Positions 32,355 to 40,504 of a stretch of DNA of 40,531 bases are shown here, one piece after another. The notes under the pieces are model-generated. The model ran no database searches, was not told the DNA's origin, and saw only the letters and a list, made by a program, of their open reading frames with translations. This DNA is from an uncultured Lachnospiraceae bacterium (GTDB lineage Bacteria > Bacillota > Clostridia > Lachnospirales > Lachnospiraceae): contig CAJUJM010000023.1 of NCBI GenBank assembly GCA_910586755.1, positions 1 to 40,531 of the forward strand. The letters run 5' to 3'. Numbering within the stretch: the first letter of the stretch is position 1; each line of letters starts with the position of its first letter. Position numbers and translations under genes: made by a program.

Positions 32355-33254
32355 ATGACGGAACGGAAAAGGAGGAAGCGGAAAGAGAATTTGTTGGGAT
32401 ATCTGGTAATATCCCCCTGGCTCATTGGACTTTTGATTTTTACATTTCTTCCAATGATGTATTCGCTGTATTTATCCTTTACTAATTTTGACGGGATCAG
32501 CACGGCAAAATGGATCGGTCTGGATAATTACAAAAGAATGTTCCAGGATGAGAAATTTTATCAATCCTTAAAAGTTACATTTACTTATGTGGCCCTTCTG
32601 GTGCCGCTGCGTTTGGCATTTGCCCTTCTGGTGGCTATGCTGCTCTGCTCCAAACATAAGGGGATAGGAATATACCGGTCTGTTTTTTATTTACCATCCC
32701 TTTTGGGAGGCAGCGTGGCAATTGCTATCATGTGGGGACAGCTTTTTGGAGCTGATGGCGCAATTAATTCCATAATCCGGATGCTGGGGGGAGATGTGAC
32801 CATATCGTGGATTGGAAACACCAAGACTGCTCTTTTGGTTCTGGTTATATTGGGGGTTTGGCAGTTCGGAGCTTCCATGCTAATATTCATAGCGGGACTG
32901 AAACAGGTGCCGGTTACCTATTATGAGGCAGCTACTCTGGACGGGGCGTCCGGCTTTCAGAAATTCAGATGCATTACGCTTCCCATGCTTTCTCCTGTGA
33001 TCTTCTTTAATCTGATTATGCAGATTATCAATGCCTTTAAGGCTTTTAATGAGAGCTATATCATAACAAAAGGCGGGCCCTTGGATAAAACGCTGTTTTA
33101 TGCGCTGTACATTTATAAGCAGTCCTTTGAGTACTTTAATATGGGCTACGGAAGCGCCCTGGCCTGGGTTCTTCTGTTGATTATTGCTGTATTTGCAATC
33201 TTTATCTTTAAGTCTTCTGACAACTGGGTCTATTATGAAACGAAGGGGGATTAG
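32355..33254 (+). CDS. CUT1 ABC sugar transporter permease (MalF/UgpA type)
   Basis: 299 residues, six predicted membrane segments, EAA loop YEAATLDGASGFQKFRCITL and the motif TKGGPLDKT. AAAGGAAG ends six bases before the ATG at 32355; an ATG at 32349 abuts the ribosome site and one at 32304 lies within the hairpin. It is separated by one base from its partner permease. Like the other systems here it lacks an ATPase gene. Confidence 0.92.
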   Translation: MTERKRRKRKENLLGYLVISPWLIGLLIFTFLPMMYSLYLSFTNFDGISTAKWIGLDNYKRMFQDEKFYQSLKVTFTYVALLVPLRLAFALLVAMLLCSKHKGIGIYRSVFYLPSLLGGSVAIAIMWGQLFGADGAINSIIRMLGGDVTISWIGNTKTALLVLVILGVWQFGASMLIFIAGLKQVPVTYYEAATLDGASGFQKFRCITLPMLSPVIFFNLIMQIINAFKAFNESYIITKGGPLDKTLFYALYIYKQSFEYFNMGYGSALAWVLLLIIAVFAIFIFKSSDNWVYYETKGD

Positions 33255-33255
33255 C

Positions 33256-34095
33256 ATGAAAAGAAAAGCAGGAAGTTCTGTATGCTTTCATTTTTTTGCC
33301 GGGATACTGGCGTTGATTATGCTGTATCCGCTTTTGTGGATGTTCTCAAGCTCCTTAAAGCCTACAGAGCAGATTTTTGTAGATGCAGCCAATTTAATAC
33401 CAAAGGAAATACATCTTGAAAACTACATAAAAGGCTGGAAAGGAATGGGCGGGATCAGTTTCGGAACATTTTTTAAAAATTCGTTTGTGGTTGCCTTGTT
33501 TGCTACCATAGGCTCAGTGGCCTCATCTTCTATTGTAGCTTATGGCTTTTCAAGAATTAAGTTTAAATATAAGAACTTCTGGTTTGCAGTCATGATGGGA
33601 ACCATGATGCTGCCGGAACAGATTCTGATTGTACCTCAATACCTTATGTTTAAGACCATGCGCTGGACCAACACATTCCTGCCGCTGATTGTACCATTTT
33701 TCTGCGCTATGCCTTTTTTCGTCTTTTTAAATATGCAGTTTTTACGAGGGCTTCCCATAGAACTGGATGAGGCGGCGATGATTGACGGCTGCGGGAAGCT
33801 TGGTATTTATACATCTATCTTGCTTCCGCTGACTAAGTCTGCAATTGTAACATCCGTCATATTTTCATTTTACTGGAGATGGCAGGATTTTCTGGCTCCA
33901 TTGATTTTTTTAAGTGAACCCAGGAAATATACATTTTCAGTAGCTATAAAAATGTTTACGGATCCCACGGTTCAAAGCGATTGGGGAGCAATGTTTGCGA
34001 TGGCAGTGTTGTCATTAATCCCGGTATGTCTGATATTCCTGTTTTTTCAAAAATATCTGGTAGAAGGGGTGGCGGTATCAGGCTTAAAATGCTGA
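33256..34095 (+). CDS. CUT1 ABC sugar transporter permease (MalG/UgpE type)
   Basis: 279 residues, six predicted membrane segments, EAA-like loop DEAAMIDGCGKLGIYTSILL and the ending VEGVAVSGLKC. AAGGGGG lies 7-13 bases before the ATG at 33256; an in-frame start at 33184 is deep inside the previous gene. It is followed after 36 bases by the GH4 gene. Confidence 0.92.
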   Translation: MKRKAGSSVCFHFFAGILALIMLYPLLWMFSSSLKPTEQIFVDAANLIPKEIHLENYIKGWKGMGGISFGTFFKNSFVVALFATIGSVASSSIVAYGFSRIKFKYKNFWFAVMMGTMMLPEQILIVPQYLMFKTMRWTNTFLPLIVPFFCAMPFFVFLNMQFLRGLPIELDEAAMIDGCGKLGIYTSILLPLTKSAIVTSVIFSFYWRWQDFLAPLIFLSEPRKYTFSVAIKMFTDPTVQSDWGAMFAMAVLSLIPVCLIFLFFQKYLVEGVAVSGLKC

Positions 34096-34131
34096 TAGAA
34101 TTACAATAATAAAAAGAAAGAAGGATAAGAC

Positions 34132-35466
34132 ATGTCTAAGAAGATTACATTTATCGGCGCCGGAAGCTTTGGATTTACGTATAAATTGGTGTCAGACATT
34201 CTGATGAAAAAGGCTTTGTTTGACTGTGAACTGAGTTTCATGGATGTGAGCCAGGACAGGCTTGATAATCTGAAAATTTTACTGGACTACCATTTGGAAC
34301 GGATTCATTACACAAAAATTCCTCAGTATACTCTTGACATGGAAGAGGCGCTTACAGGAGCGGATTTTATTATCCACCTTACGAAAATAGGCGGCCTGAA
34401 AGCATCGGAAAAAGATATGGATATTCCCAAAAAGTACGGTCTATATCAGACTGTAGGGGATACCTGCGGGGTAGGAGGAGTTTCCAGAGGGCTTCGTACC
34501 ATGGTATTTATTGAGAATATGTTGAAGACCATTGAACGGGTATCGGCTCCTGGGGCGGTAGTGCTTAATTACACCAACCCGCAGCAAATAAATGTAATGG
34601 CGGCGTCGCGGATCAGCAAAGTACCGTTTATCGGACTGTGTCACAGTGTACAGGGAACTACCAGGCAGATGGCAAAGGCGGTTTCGGTTCCTTATGATGA
34701 AATAACCTATGAAGCGGCCGGAATTAATCATTTAAGTTTTATCTTGAAGTTTGAAAGAAACGGGGAAGATCTTTATCCACTGTTAAAGGAGAAAGCTCCA
34801 GAGCTTTATAAAACAGACATCTCAACGGATGACCAGATTTTTGCCTCTTTAGGACGGGCACGGATCGATCTTATGAACCGGTTTGGGTATATGGTTACCG
34901 AATCAAGCCAGCACATAGGAGAATATGTCCCGTATTATCTGCGGACTCCTGAATTGAGAGCGGAGCTGGATATTCATACGGATATATATAAGAAAAATAT
35001 TGCTGCTTCAACAGTAAAGTTTGGGGAGAAGGTAGAGCTGGCCCGTGAAAAAAAGCTTCCCTTACCGGAACTAAGTGTAGAGTATGGGGCGGAAATTATC
35101 AATGCAATGGTAACCGGTGTGCCCTGTAAGGTTTATGCCAATGTTATAAACCGTGGATTAATAGAGAATCTGCCGGAGGACGCCTGCGTGGAAGTGGCGT
35201 GTATGGTGGATAAAAATGGAGTACAGCCATGCCGGTATGGGAAGCTGCCTATCCAGCTGACTATGCTCTGTAATATGGAAATTTCTGTCCACAGGCTGGC
35301 TGTAGAAGCATTTATTAAAAAAGACGCCAGATACGTATATTGGGCCTTGATGGCGGATCCGGTGACAAACAGTATCCTAACGGCCGGGGAGATTCAGTCT
35401 CTTACAAAAGAGATTTTAGAGACCCAGAAGGAATATCTGCCGGGATTTTCTGTACAGGGGATCTGA
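34132..35466 (+). CDS. GH4 NAD-dependent glycosidase, alpha-galactosidase or alpha-galacturonidase branch
   Basis: 444 residues. The N-terminal Rossmann motif GAGSFGF binds NAD. GH4 active-site segments follow: NYTNPQQ near 147, Cys170-His171-Ser-Val (CHSV) and GINHL with His200, the Mn ligands being Cys170 and His200. In GH4 the CHSV signature marks alpha-galactosidases (MelA) and the alpha-galacturonidase LplD; alpha-glucosidases carry CHEV and alpha-glucuronidases CHGx. The enzyme uses an oxidation-elimination mechanism needing NAD and Mn, acts in the cytosol, and is sensitive to oxygen. Placement after a YesMN-controlled CUT1 transporter resembles the B. subtilis lplABCD arrangement, so galacturonides are a good guess. 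GAAAGAAGGATAAG precedes the ATG. No clear terminator follows. Confidence 0.9.
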   Translation: MSKKITFIGAGSFGFTYKLVSDILMKKALFDCELSFMDVSQDRLDNLKILLDYHLERIHYTKIPQYTLDMEEALTGADFIIHLTKIGGLKASEKDMDIPKKYGLYQTVGDTCGVGGVSRGLRTMVFIENMLKTIERVSAPGAVVLNYTNPQQINVMAASRISKVPFIGLCHSVQGTTRQMAKAVSVPYDEITYEAAGINHLSFILKFERNGEDLYPLLKEKAPELYKTDISTDDQIFASLGRARIDLMNRFGYMVTESSQHIGEYVPYYLRTPELRAELDIHTDIYKKNIAASTVKFGEKVELAREKKLPLPELSVEYGAEIINAMVTGVPCKVYANVINRGLIENLPEDACVEVACMVDKNGVQPCRYGKLPIQLTMLCNMEISVHRLAVEAFIKKDARYVYWALMADPVTNSILTAGEIQSLTKEILETQKEYLPGFSVQGI

Positions 35467-35528
35467 TAAAATGCGTCGGTAAAGGCTGGTGGATTTGGAA
35501 TGTGAAGTGACTGTCAATAAGAACGGGA

Positions 35529-35580
35529 TACGAACATTTGTTAGGTGACTCTTTAAGCTGTCAACTAACAAATGTTCGTA
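35529..35580. repeat. 21-bp inverted repeat with SOS-box-like arms
   Basis: The arms at 35529-35549 and 35560-35580 match at 20 of 21 positions around a 10-base loop. Each arm contains CGAACATTTGTTAG or its complement, which resembles the Gram-positive LexA box CGAAC-N4-GTTCG. No T-run follows, so it is not a standard terminator. It lies 63 bases after the GH4 stop codon in a gene-free stretch. Confidence 0.85.
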
Positions 35581-35615
35581 CCTTGTGCCATTATATTTAA
35601 TAGAAATTTTTTCAT

Positions 35616-35774
35616 GTAGATCTGGTGGACGGTCTGGATGTGATTGAAAATATTCGGATTACATGGTAGTATGGAGATACAAAAACAGAAGGGAAATCAG
35701 ATGATATAAATTTTGAATTGATGGCAAACCGAACACGGTATCTAAAAGAGAACCCGAAGGTCTTGATGAAGTGA
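35616..35774 (+). pseudogene. Remnant of an Rpn/PD-(D/E)XK transposase-like protein
   Basis: One frame reads VDLVDGLDVIENIRITW, a TAG stop, then YGDTKTEGKSDDINFELMAN and RTRYLKENPKVLMK to a stop. The phrase RTRYLKENPK resembles the tail of Rpn-family recombination-promoting nucleases (RTRYFKEDEEG and similar). The frame has an internal stop and no start, so it is a relic. Family assignment is from memory and moderate. The rest of 35467-35846 holds only the inverted repeat at 35529 and no other supportable gene. Confidence 0.45.
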
Positions 35775-35846
35775 AAAAATTGAAGACAGATCGAACTTAG
35801 TTGGATTTTGAACGCAGTATTTTCACTATAATTCTCCCATGTAGAA

Positions 35847-36395
35847 TCACAATTTCTTCATCATCCAATAAGCATCTGCATAATTCCCGTTTTCATATTT
35901 CATGTTATCAGGAAATAGCCCATACTTCTCAAATCCCAGAGCTTCATACAATGCGATTGCATTTTTATTATCTGCAATCACTTCCAATTCCGCCTGTTCA
36001 TAACCAGCCTTTTTCGCCGCATCTAAAATGGTTTCCAGCATAATTTTTCCAATGCCTCTGTTGCAGTATTCCTGGTAAAGGGCTATTGCAATGGAACATC
36101 TATGGCGGTATCTCTTATAGTCTCCAAGACTCATAAGAGAACAGTTGCCCGCATGTTTTCCATCAACGGCTGCGATGAGCAGTAGTTCCCTGTCGGAATC
36201 CATGATTCTCTGAATGAAGGCCCGCTCTTGCTCAAGTGATAAAGTAACCTCTTCAGGCTCCCGAATCAAATACGGCGTTTCCGATGCAGTGATTTTTAAA
36301 TAGTTTAAGAGACTTTCGGCATCGTCCGTTTCGGCATTTCTCAGTATTACCTGGCATCCGGTTTTATCCGATGCTTTCAGAGGCTTCAATATCAT
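35847..36395 (-). CDS. GNAT-family N-acetyltransferase
   Basis: 182 residues. The acetyl-CoA loop is visible as QEYCNRGIGKIML, and the ending ALYEALGFEKYGLFPDNMKY is typical of the RimI/SpeG-like group. LRNAETDDAESLLNYL opens the fold. The substrate is unknown; spermidine, protein N-termini or small amines are possible. The AAGGAGA ribosome site lies about eight bases upstream of the ATG at 36395. It is a single gene with its own promoter at 36453-36481. Confidence 0.88.
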   Translation of the reverse strand: MILKPLKASDKTGCQVILRNAETDDAESLLNYLKITASETPYLIREPEEVTLSLEQERAFIQRIMDSDRELLLIAAVDGKHAGNCSLMSLGDYKRYRHRCSIAIALYQEYCNRGIGKIMLETILDAAKKAGYEQAELEVIADNKNAIALYEALGFEKYGLFPDNMKYENGNYADAYWMMKKL

Positions 36396-36452
36396 AGAGC
36401 ATTCTCCTTAGATTCCCGTTGTAAATTCTTGATTTCGTGTATGTGTAAATTT

Positions 36453-36481
36453 ATTATACTAAAAAATTTTAATAGGGGCAA
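36453..36481 (-). promoter_or_regulatory. Promoter of the GNAT gene
   Basis: On the minus strand TTGCCC (36481-36476) and TATAAT (36458-36453) are spaced by 17 bases, about 58 bases upstream of the coding start. Confidence 0.6.
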
Positions 36482-36529
36482 GTCTGTTTTCATTACTCAA
36501 ACGACATATTTCCGTGACAAAAATAAATC

Positions 36530-36563
36530 TTGACAAAAGGTGTCGGGGTTTATGTGTTATACT
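36530..36563 (+). promoter_or_regulatory. Possible extended -10 promoter of the YoaP-like gene
   Basis: TGTTATACT at 36555-36563 is an extended -10. TTGACA at 36530-36535 is a perfect -35, but the spacing is 22 bases, too long for normal sigma-A use. Either the extended -10 acts alone, or an activator that distorts DNA is needed. Confidence 0.4.
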
Positions 36564-36617
36564 AAATATCATGGCATAGAAAAATACCGGGGCCAAAAAG
36601 TTTACGGAGGTATCTTT

Positions 36618-37364
36618 ATGGAATTTATTAGAGTAACAAGGGAAAACATAGAAAAAGAACATATCTGCTGTGCGATTTCCAACAATCATGATGTTCAGGT
36701 GTCATCAAAAAAGAATTGGCTAAAAGAACGTTTTGATGACGGCTTGGTTTTCTTAAAAAGCGAGCAGCGGGGAAAATGTTTTATTGAATATATTCCCGCT
36801 GAAAATGCATGGAATCCCATAGCCGCAGATGACTATATGTATATTGACTGTTTATGGGTGGCTGGCTCTTTCAAAGGACATGGTTATGGGACAGAACTAT
36901 TAAATGCCTGCATAAAAGACAGTAAAAGCAAAGGAAAAAAAGGACTGTGCATATTATCTGCGGTAAAGAAAAAGCCATTTCTGGCTGACCCTAAATTCCT
37001 GAAATACAAGGGGTTTACTATTAGTGACCAGGCGGATAATGGTATTCAGCTGTGGCATTTACCTTTTACAGAAAATGCGTTGCTGCCAAAATTCAAAGAA
37101 TGTGCGAAACACCCTCACATTGATGAGACGGGATATGTCTTATATTACACCAGCCAGTGCCCGTTTAATGCCAAATATGTTCCTGTAATTGAAAACATTG
37201 CGAAGGAAAAATCCATAAAATTTAAATCCATTCATTTACAGAGCAAAGAGGATGCACAAAATGCCCCAACGCCAATTACAACTTATGCATTATTTTTAGA
37301 TGGCAGCTATCTTACAAATGAGCAGATGAATGACAAGAGGTTTTTAAAATTATTGGAAAAGTAG
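36618..37364 (+). CDS. YoaP-like GNAT acetyltransferase with C-terminal thioredoxin-like region
   Basis: 248 residues, matching B. subtilis YoaP in length. The N-terminal GNAT part has DCLWVAGSFKGHGYGTELLN, in which GHGYG binds acetyl-CoA. The C-terminal 85 residues contain VLYYTSQCPFNAKYV followed by KSIKFKSIHL, the YoaP-specific region, which has the look of a thioredoxin-like fold with a single Cys. ACGGAGGTATC supports the ATG at 36618; an in-frame ATG at 36540 lies inside the promoter region. The substrate is unknown. It is divergent from the GNAT gene at 36395, and the two may have been co-inherited. Confidence 0.87.
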   Translation: MEFIRVTRENIEKEHICCAISNNHDVQVSSKKNWLKERFDDGLVFLKSEQRGKCFIEYIPAENAWNPIAADDYMYIDCLWVAGSFKGHGYGTELLNACIKDSKSKGKKGLCILSAVKKKPFLADPKFLKYKGFTISDQADNGIQLWHLPFTENALLPKFKECAKHPHIDETGYVLYYTSQCPFNAKYVPVIENIAKEKSIKFKSIHLQSKEDAQNAPTPITTYALFLDGSYLTNEQMNDKRFLKLLEK

Positions 37365-37441
37365 CAGAAAAAATCACAAAATGAACAAAACCCTCTGTTA
37401 AAATATGGATAAATCCCAAAGCTATGAGAGGAGTTTACCAT

Positions 37442-38554
37442 ATGAATCAGAGAAGAAACTGTGGGTTTCTGGCGGTGATGACGGCAGCGGCATCGATCCT
37501 TACGCCTTTCCAGGCCCAGGCGTCAATGGGCTATGATATGAGGGAGCGGGTTATTGAACTTTCCGGCATTACGGACTCTAACAATACCTGGGCCAATGTT
37601 ACAAGAGGAGAGTTTGCGAAAATGCTGGTTTTGGCCTCAGAACACAGAAGTATCGTAAGCCCTGTCAGCAGCGTGTCCGTATTTTCAGATGTATCCAAAG
37701 ACAGCCAATATGCATCTTACATCCGAATTGCAGCCAAAGAAGGATGGATGAGCGGTTATCTGGGAGGAGTATTCCGGCCAAATGATTACATAACCATGAA
37801 GGATGGACAGCGGGCTGTGCTGGCAATGCTGGGATATACAGACCAGGATTTTACCGGTGATCAGACAGGCGCCCGGACTGCCAAGTTTCAGTTTTTGGAG
37901 CTGGGAGAAGGGATTGACAGGCGTGAAAATGAGGTCTTAGATAAAAAAGACTGTATTAACCTGCTGTATAATCTTTTACGGACCAAGCCTAAGGATTCCA
38001 ATACCATTTACGGAAGTATTCTGGACTGTGTGCTTACGGCGGACGGGGAGATTAACCCTTTAAATATGGTGGACAACAGCCTGAAAGGTCCCAAACTGGT
38101 ACGCAGATCTCAGAGTCTTTCCAGCGTCATCCCCTTTGATACCTCAGAGGCCAGCTGGTTTTTGGACGGCAAAACCGTTTATGAGGAAACCGTAAAAAGC
38201 GCCTTAACCAACAGTGGTTACGGCGTAATTTATTGGAACCCCTCTACCAAAACCGTGTGGTTTTACTCTGCAGACGGAGATGATGAGGACACAGGACGGG
38301 TAGCAATCCGGGGGGAGGTAACCCACATTTATTACAGCTCCGCTGACATTATGATTCCCAGCGCTGTCCTGTTGGACAATGATGATGAAGACGATCCTCA
38401 GGCAGAATATACCCTCACATCCTCTGAACTTCAGTACGCCTTTTCTATGTACGGCACGGTGAAGGTAGGAGATGAAGTGGTTCTTATTTGCGAGAAAACC
38501 ACCAATCAGAACGGGGAAGCTGCCTACCGGGTAGTGGACTTCTTAGAATTATAG
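37442..38554 (+). CDS. Secreted protein with S-layer-homology (SLH) domain
   Basis: 370 residues. Residues 1-27 are a signal peptide ending in FQAQA. Residues about 50-140 carry an SLH-type unit: VTRGEFAKMLVLASEH, VFSDVSKDSQYASYIRIAAK and GWMSGYLGGVFRPNDYITM. The C-terminal 150 residues are beta-rich with acidic patches (DNDDEDDPQ) and no enzyme motif. SLH domains bind the cell-wall polymer, so it is expected at the surface. AGAGGAG precedes TTTACCATATG, supporting the start at 37442. It lies 18 bases before the HlyD-like gene and is probably co-transcribed, which hints at a role with an envelope export system. Confidence 0.88.
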   Translation: MNQRRNCGFLAVMTAAASILTPFQAQASMGYDMRERVIELSGITDSNNTWANVTRGEFAKMLVLASEHRSIVSPVSSVSVFSDVSKDSQYASYIRIAAKEGWMSGYLGGVFRPNDYITMKDGQRAVLAMLGYTDQDFTGDQTGARTAKFQFLELGEGIDRRENEVLDKKDCINLLYNLLRTKPKDSNTIYGSILDCVLTADGEINPLNMVDNSLKGPKLVRRSQSLSSVIPFDTSEASWFLDGKTVYEETVKSALTNSGYGVIYWNPSTKTVWFYSADGDDEDTGRVAIRGEVTHIYYSSADIMIPSAVLLDNDDEDDPQAEYTLTSSELQYAFSMYGTVKVGDEVVLICEKTTNQNGEAAYRVVDFLEL

Positions 38555-38572
38555 CCGGACAGGAGAACACCC

Positions 38573-40303
38573 ATGGAAAAGAGAAGCAGGAAAAGAAATA
38601 AAAAGAAACGTATGTGGATCCTTGGAATGATTGTGATAATCATTCTGGTGCTGATCCTTGCCAGAGCTATGTGGATGAGGCGCAGGGCAAAACCAGCCGG
38701 GGCGGAAGCAGGGGAAATTCCTACGGCACAGGTTACCAGGCAGAGCATTACCTCAGAGCTGTCATCCTCCGGGACTTTGGCAGCGAAAGATACTTATACC
38801 ATTACCTCCCTGGTAGAGGGGGAGGTAATCATGGCGGACTTTGAGGAAGGAGATCAGGTAGAAAAAGGTCAGATCCTTTATCAGATCGATCCGTCCTCCA
38901 TTGATTCAGAGCTAAATACTGCCAGCAATTCTGTCTCCAGGGCAGAGAACTCTTACAACAGCGCTGCAGAAAACTATGCGGAGGTTCAGGCCAAATGGAG
39001 CGGAAATACATACAAGGCCACAGAAACCGGATATATTAAAAATCTTTATGTGGAAGCGGGAGACAAGATCAACAACGGCTCCCAGATTGCAGATATTTAC
39101 AGCGATGCCATGATGAAACTGAGACTTCCCTTTTTAAGGGAGGAAGCGGCTTTGATTCCGGTGGGAAGCCAGGCGGTTATTACCTTAAGCGGCACAGGAG
39201 AACAGCTTCCCGGCGTGGTAACCGTTGTCAGCAGCATGGATGAAACTTTGTCCGGAGGCCGCCTGGTGCGTTACATTACCATTACAGTGGCGAATCCCGG
39301 CGGGATGACCGGGGATATGACGGCAACAGCGGTAGTGGGAGAATTTTCCTGCAGCGAAGAAGGAGGCTTTACCGTTGCCGTGGATAAAACCATGAGCGCC
39401 AGTATTTCCGGAAACAGCGGTGTGGAAATCGCCAGCCTTCTGGTAAATGAGGGAGACTATGTGACAGAAGGCCAGCCCATTTTTACCATTACGGAAAAAT
39501 CCGCAAAGGATTTGCTGGAAAACTATAAAACTTCTCTGGAACAGGCGGAGGAAGGCCTGGAATCAGCTAAAAATAAGCTGGAGAGCACGAAAGACAACCT
39601 GGAAAATTATACCATTACAGCGCCTATTTCCGGCCAGGTAATTCAAAAGGCTGCCAAGACAGGAGATAATATCAGCCGTTCCGGAAATGCAGACACTACT
39701 ATGGCAGTGATCTATGATTTATCCTCCCTGACCTTTGAAATGTCCATTGACGAGCTGGATATCCAGAAAGTGGAAGTAGGACAGATTGTGGAAGTGACGG
39801 CAGACGCTTTTGAGGGGGAAACCTTTACCGGAAAGGTAACCAACGTAAGCCTGCAAAGCTCCTACAGCAACGGCGTTACCAACTATCCGGTAACCGTGAC
39901 ATTGGACGAGGCGGGAAAGCTGCTTCCCGGTATGAATGTGGACGGAACCATCATTATTGACAAGGCGGAGAATGTACTTACCATTCCTGTGGACTCCCTG
40001 ATGAGGGGCAACCGGGTATATGTAAAAGATGATACGGCTGCTTCGGATTCAGAGGAAAGAGGCAGAGGCGTACCGGCAGGATTTAAGGCGGTGGAAGTAA
40101 CTACCGGCCTTACCAGTGACCAATACGTGGAGATTTTGGAAGGCCTGTCTGAAGGGGATCAGGTGTATGTAGACCAATCCAGCAAAAACACAGAAGTTTT
40201 TGGCGGAATGCAGGGATTCCCGGCAGGAGGTCCCGGAATGGGAGGCCCCGGAATGGGAGGCTCTGGTATGAGAAACACTGGCGGGAGCGGCAGCCGGAGA
40301 TAG
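38573..40303 (+). CDS. HlyD/RND-type membrane-fusion (periplasmic adaptor) protein
   Basis: 576 residues. A basic N-terminus (KRSRKRNKKK) leads into a membrane helix at about 13-35. Then come the lipoyl-like halves (EGDQVEKGQILYQIDPSSI and ITAPISGQVIQKAAKTGDN), with a coiled-coil hairpin between about residues 315 and 345, and beta-barrel segments (VTADAFEGETFTGKVTNVSL). The C-terminus is Gly/Met/Pro-rich with GPGMGGPGMGGSGM. In Firmicutes such adaptors normally pair with a MacB-type ATPase/permease encoded directly downstream. Here the stop codon is followed by a two-hairpin element and a separate promoter instead. AGGAGAACACCC precedes the ATG. Confidence 0.9.
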   Translation: MEKRSRKRNKKKRMWILGMIVIIILVLILARAMWMRRRAKPAGAEAGEIPTAQVTRQSITSELSSSGTLAAKDTYTITSLVEGEVIMADFEEGDQVEKGQILYQIDPSSIDSELNTASNSVSRAENSYNSAAENYAEVQAKWSGNTYKATETGYIKNLYVEAGDKINNGSQIADIYSDAMMKLRLPFLREEAALIPVGSQAVITLSGTGEQLPGVVTVVSSMDETLSGGRLVRYITITVANPGGMTGDMTATAVVGEFSCSEEGGFTVAVDKTMSASISGNSGVEIASLLVNEGDYVTEGQPIFTITEKSAKDLLENYKTSLEQAEEGLESAKNKLESTKDNLENYTITAPISGQVIQKAAKTGDNISRSGNADTTMAVIYDLSSLTFEMSIDELDIQKVEVGQIVEVTADAFEGETFTGKVTNVSLQSSYSNGVTNYPVTVTLDEAGKLLPGMNVDGTIIIDKAENVLTIPVDSLMRGNRVYVKDDTAASDSEERGRGVPAGFKAVEVTTGLTSDQYVEILEGLSEGDQVYVDQSSKNTEVFGGMQGFPAGGPGMGGPGMGGSGMRNTGGSGSRR

Positions 40304-40305
40304 GA

Positions 40306-40376
40306 GGAAGGTAAATGCGAAGCATTTTCGGGATACCTTCCGACGATATGGCAGGTGACGCCAGGCGTCGCGTGCC
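40306..40376 (+). repeat. Two-hairpin palindromic element after the adaptor gene
   Basis: GGAAGGTA (40306-40313) pairs exactly with TACCTTCC (40334-40341) around an inner AAATGC/GCATTT stem. The second hairpin is GGCA...TGCC (40350-40376) enclosing the 13-base palindrome GACGCCAGGCGTC. A small ORF, MRSIFGIPSDDMAGDARRRV and nine further residues, starts at 40315 with an AGGAGG site, but its codons lie inside the hairpins and it is probably not a gene. The structure suggests a REP-like intergenic repeat. Confidence 0.7.
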
Positions 40377-40417
40377 GATTCATTATTATACTAGGACAAT
40401 ATGAAGTGACCCCACAT

Positions 40418-40446
40418 TTGTAGCAACGTGGATTTACCTGTATACT
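40418..40446 (+). promoter_or_regulatory. Promoter for the gene starting at 40505
   Basis: TTGTAG at 40418-40423 and TATACT at 40441-40446 are spaced by 17 bases, 58 bases before the ATG. Confidence 0.7.
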
Positions 40447-40504
40447 AGAGTTTGTTAAGAACAATGGTAACAGGGATTACCGCATACAAAAGGAGGCCAC
40501 TTAC

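Noticed and set aside
36530..36563. Standard sigma-A promoter from the perfect TTGACA
   Set aside because: The only good -10 is 22 bases away, beyond the usual range, so it is reported only as a weak extended -10 candidate.
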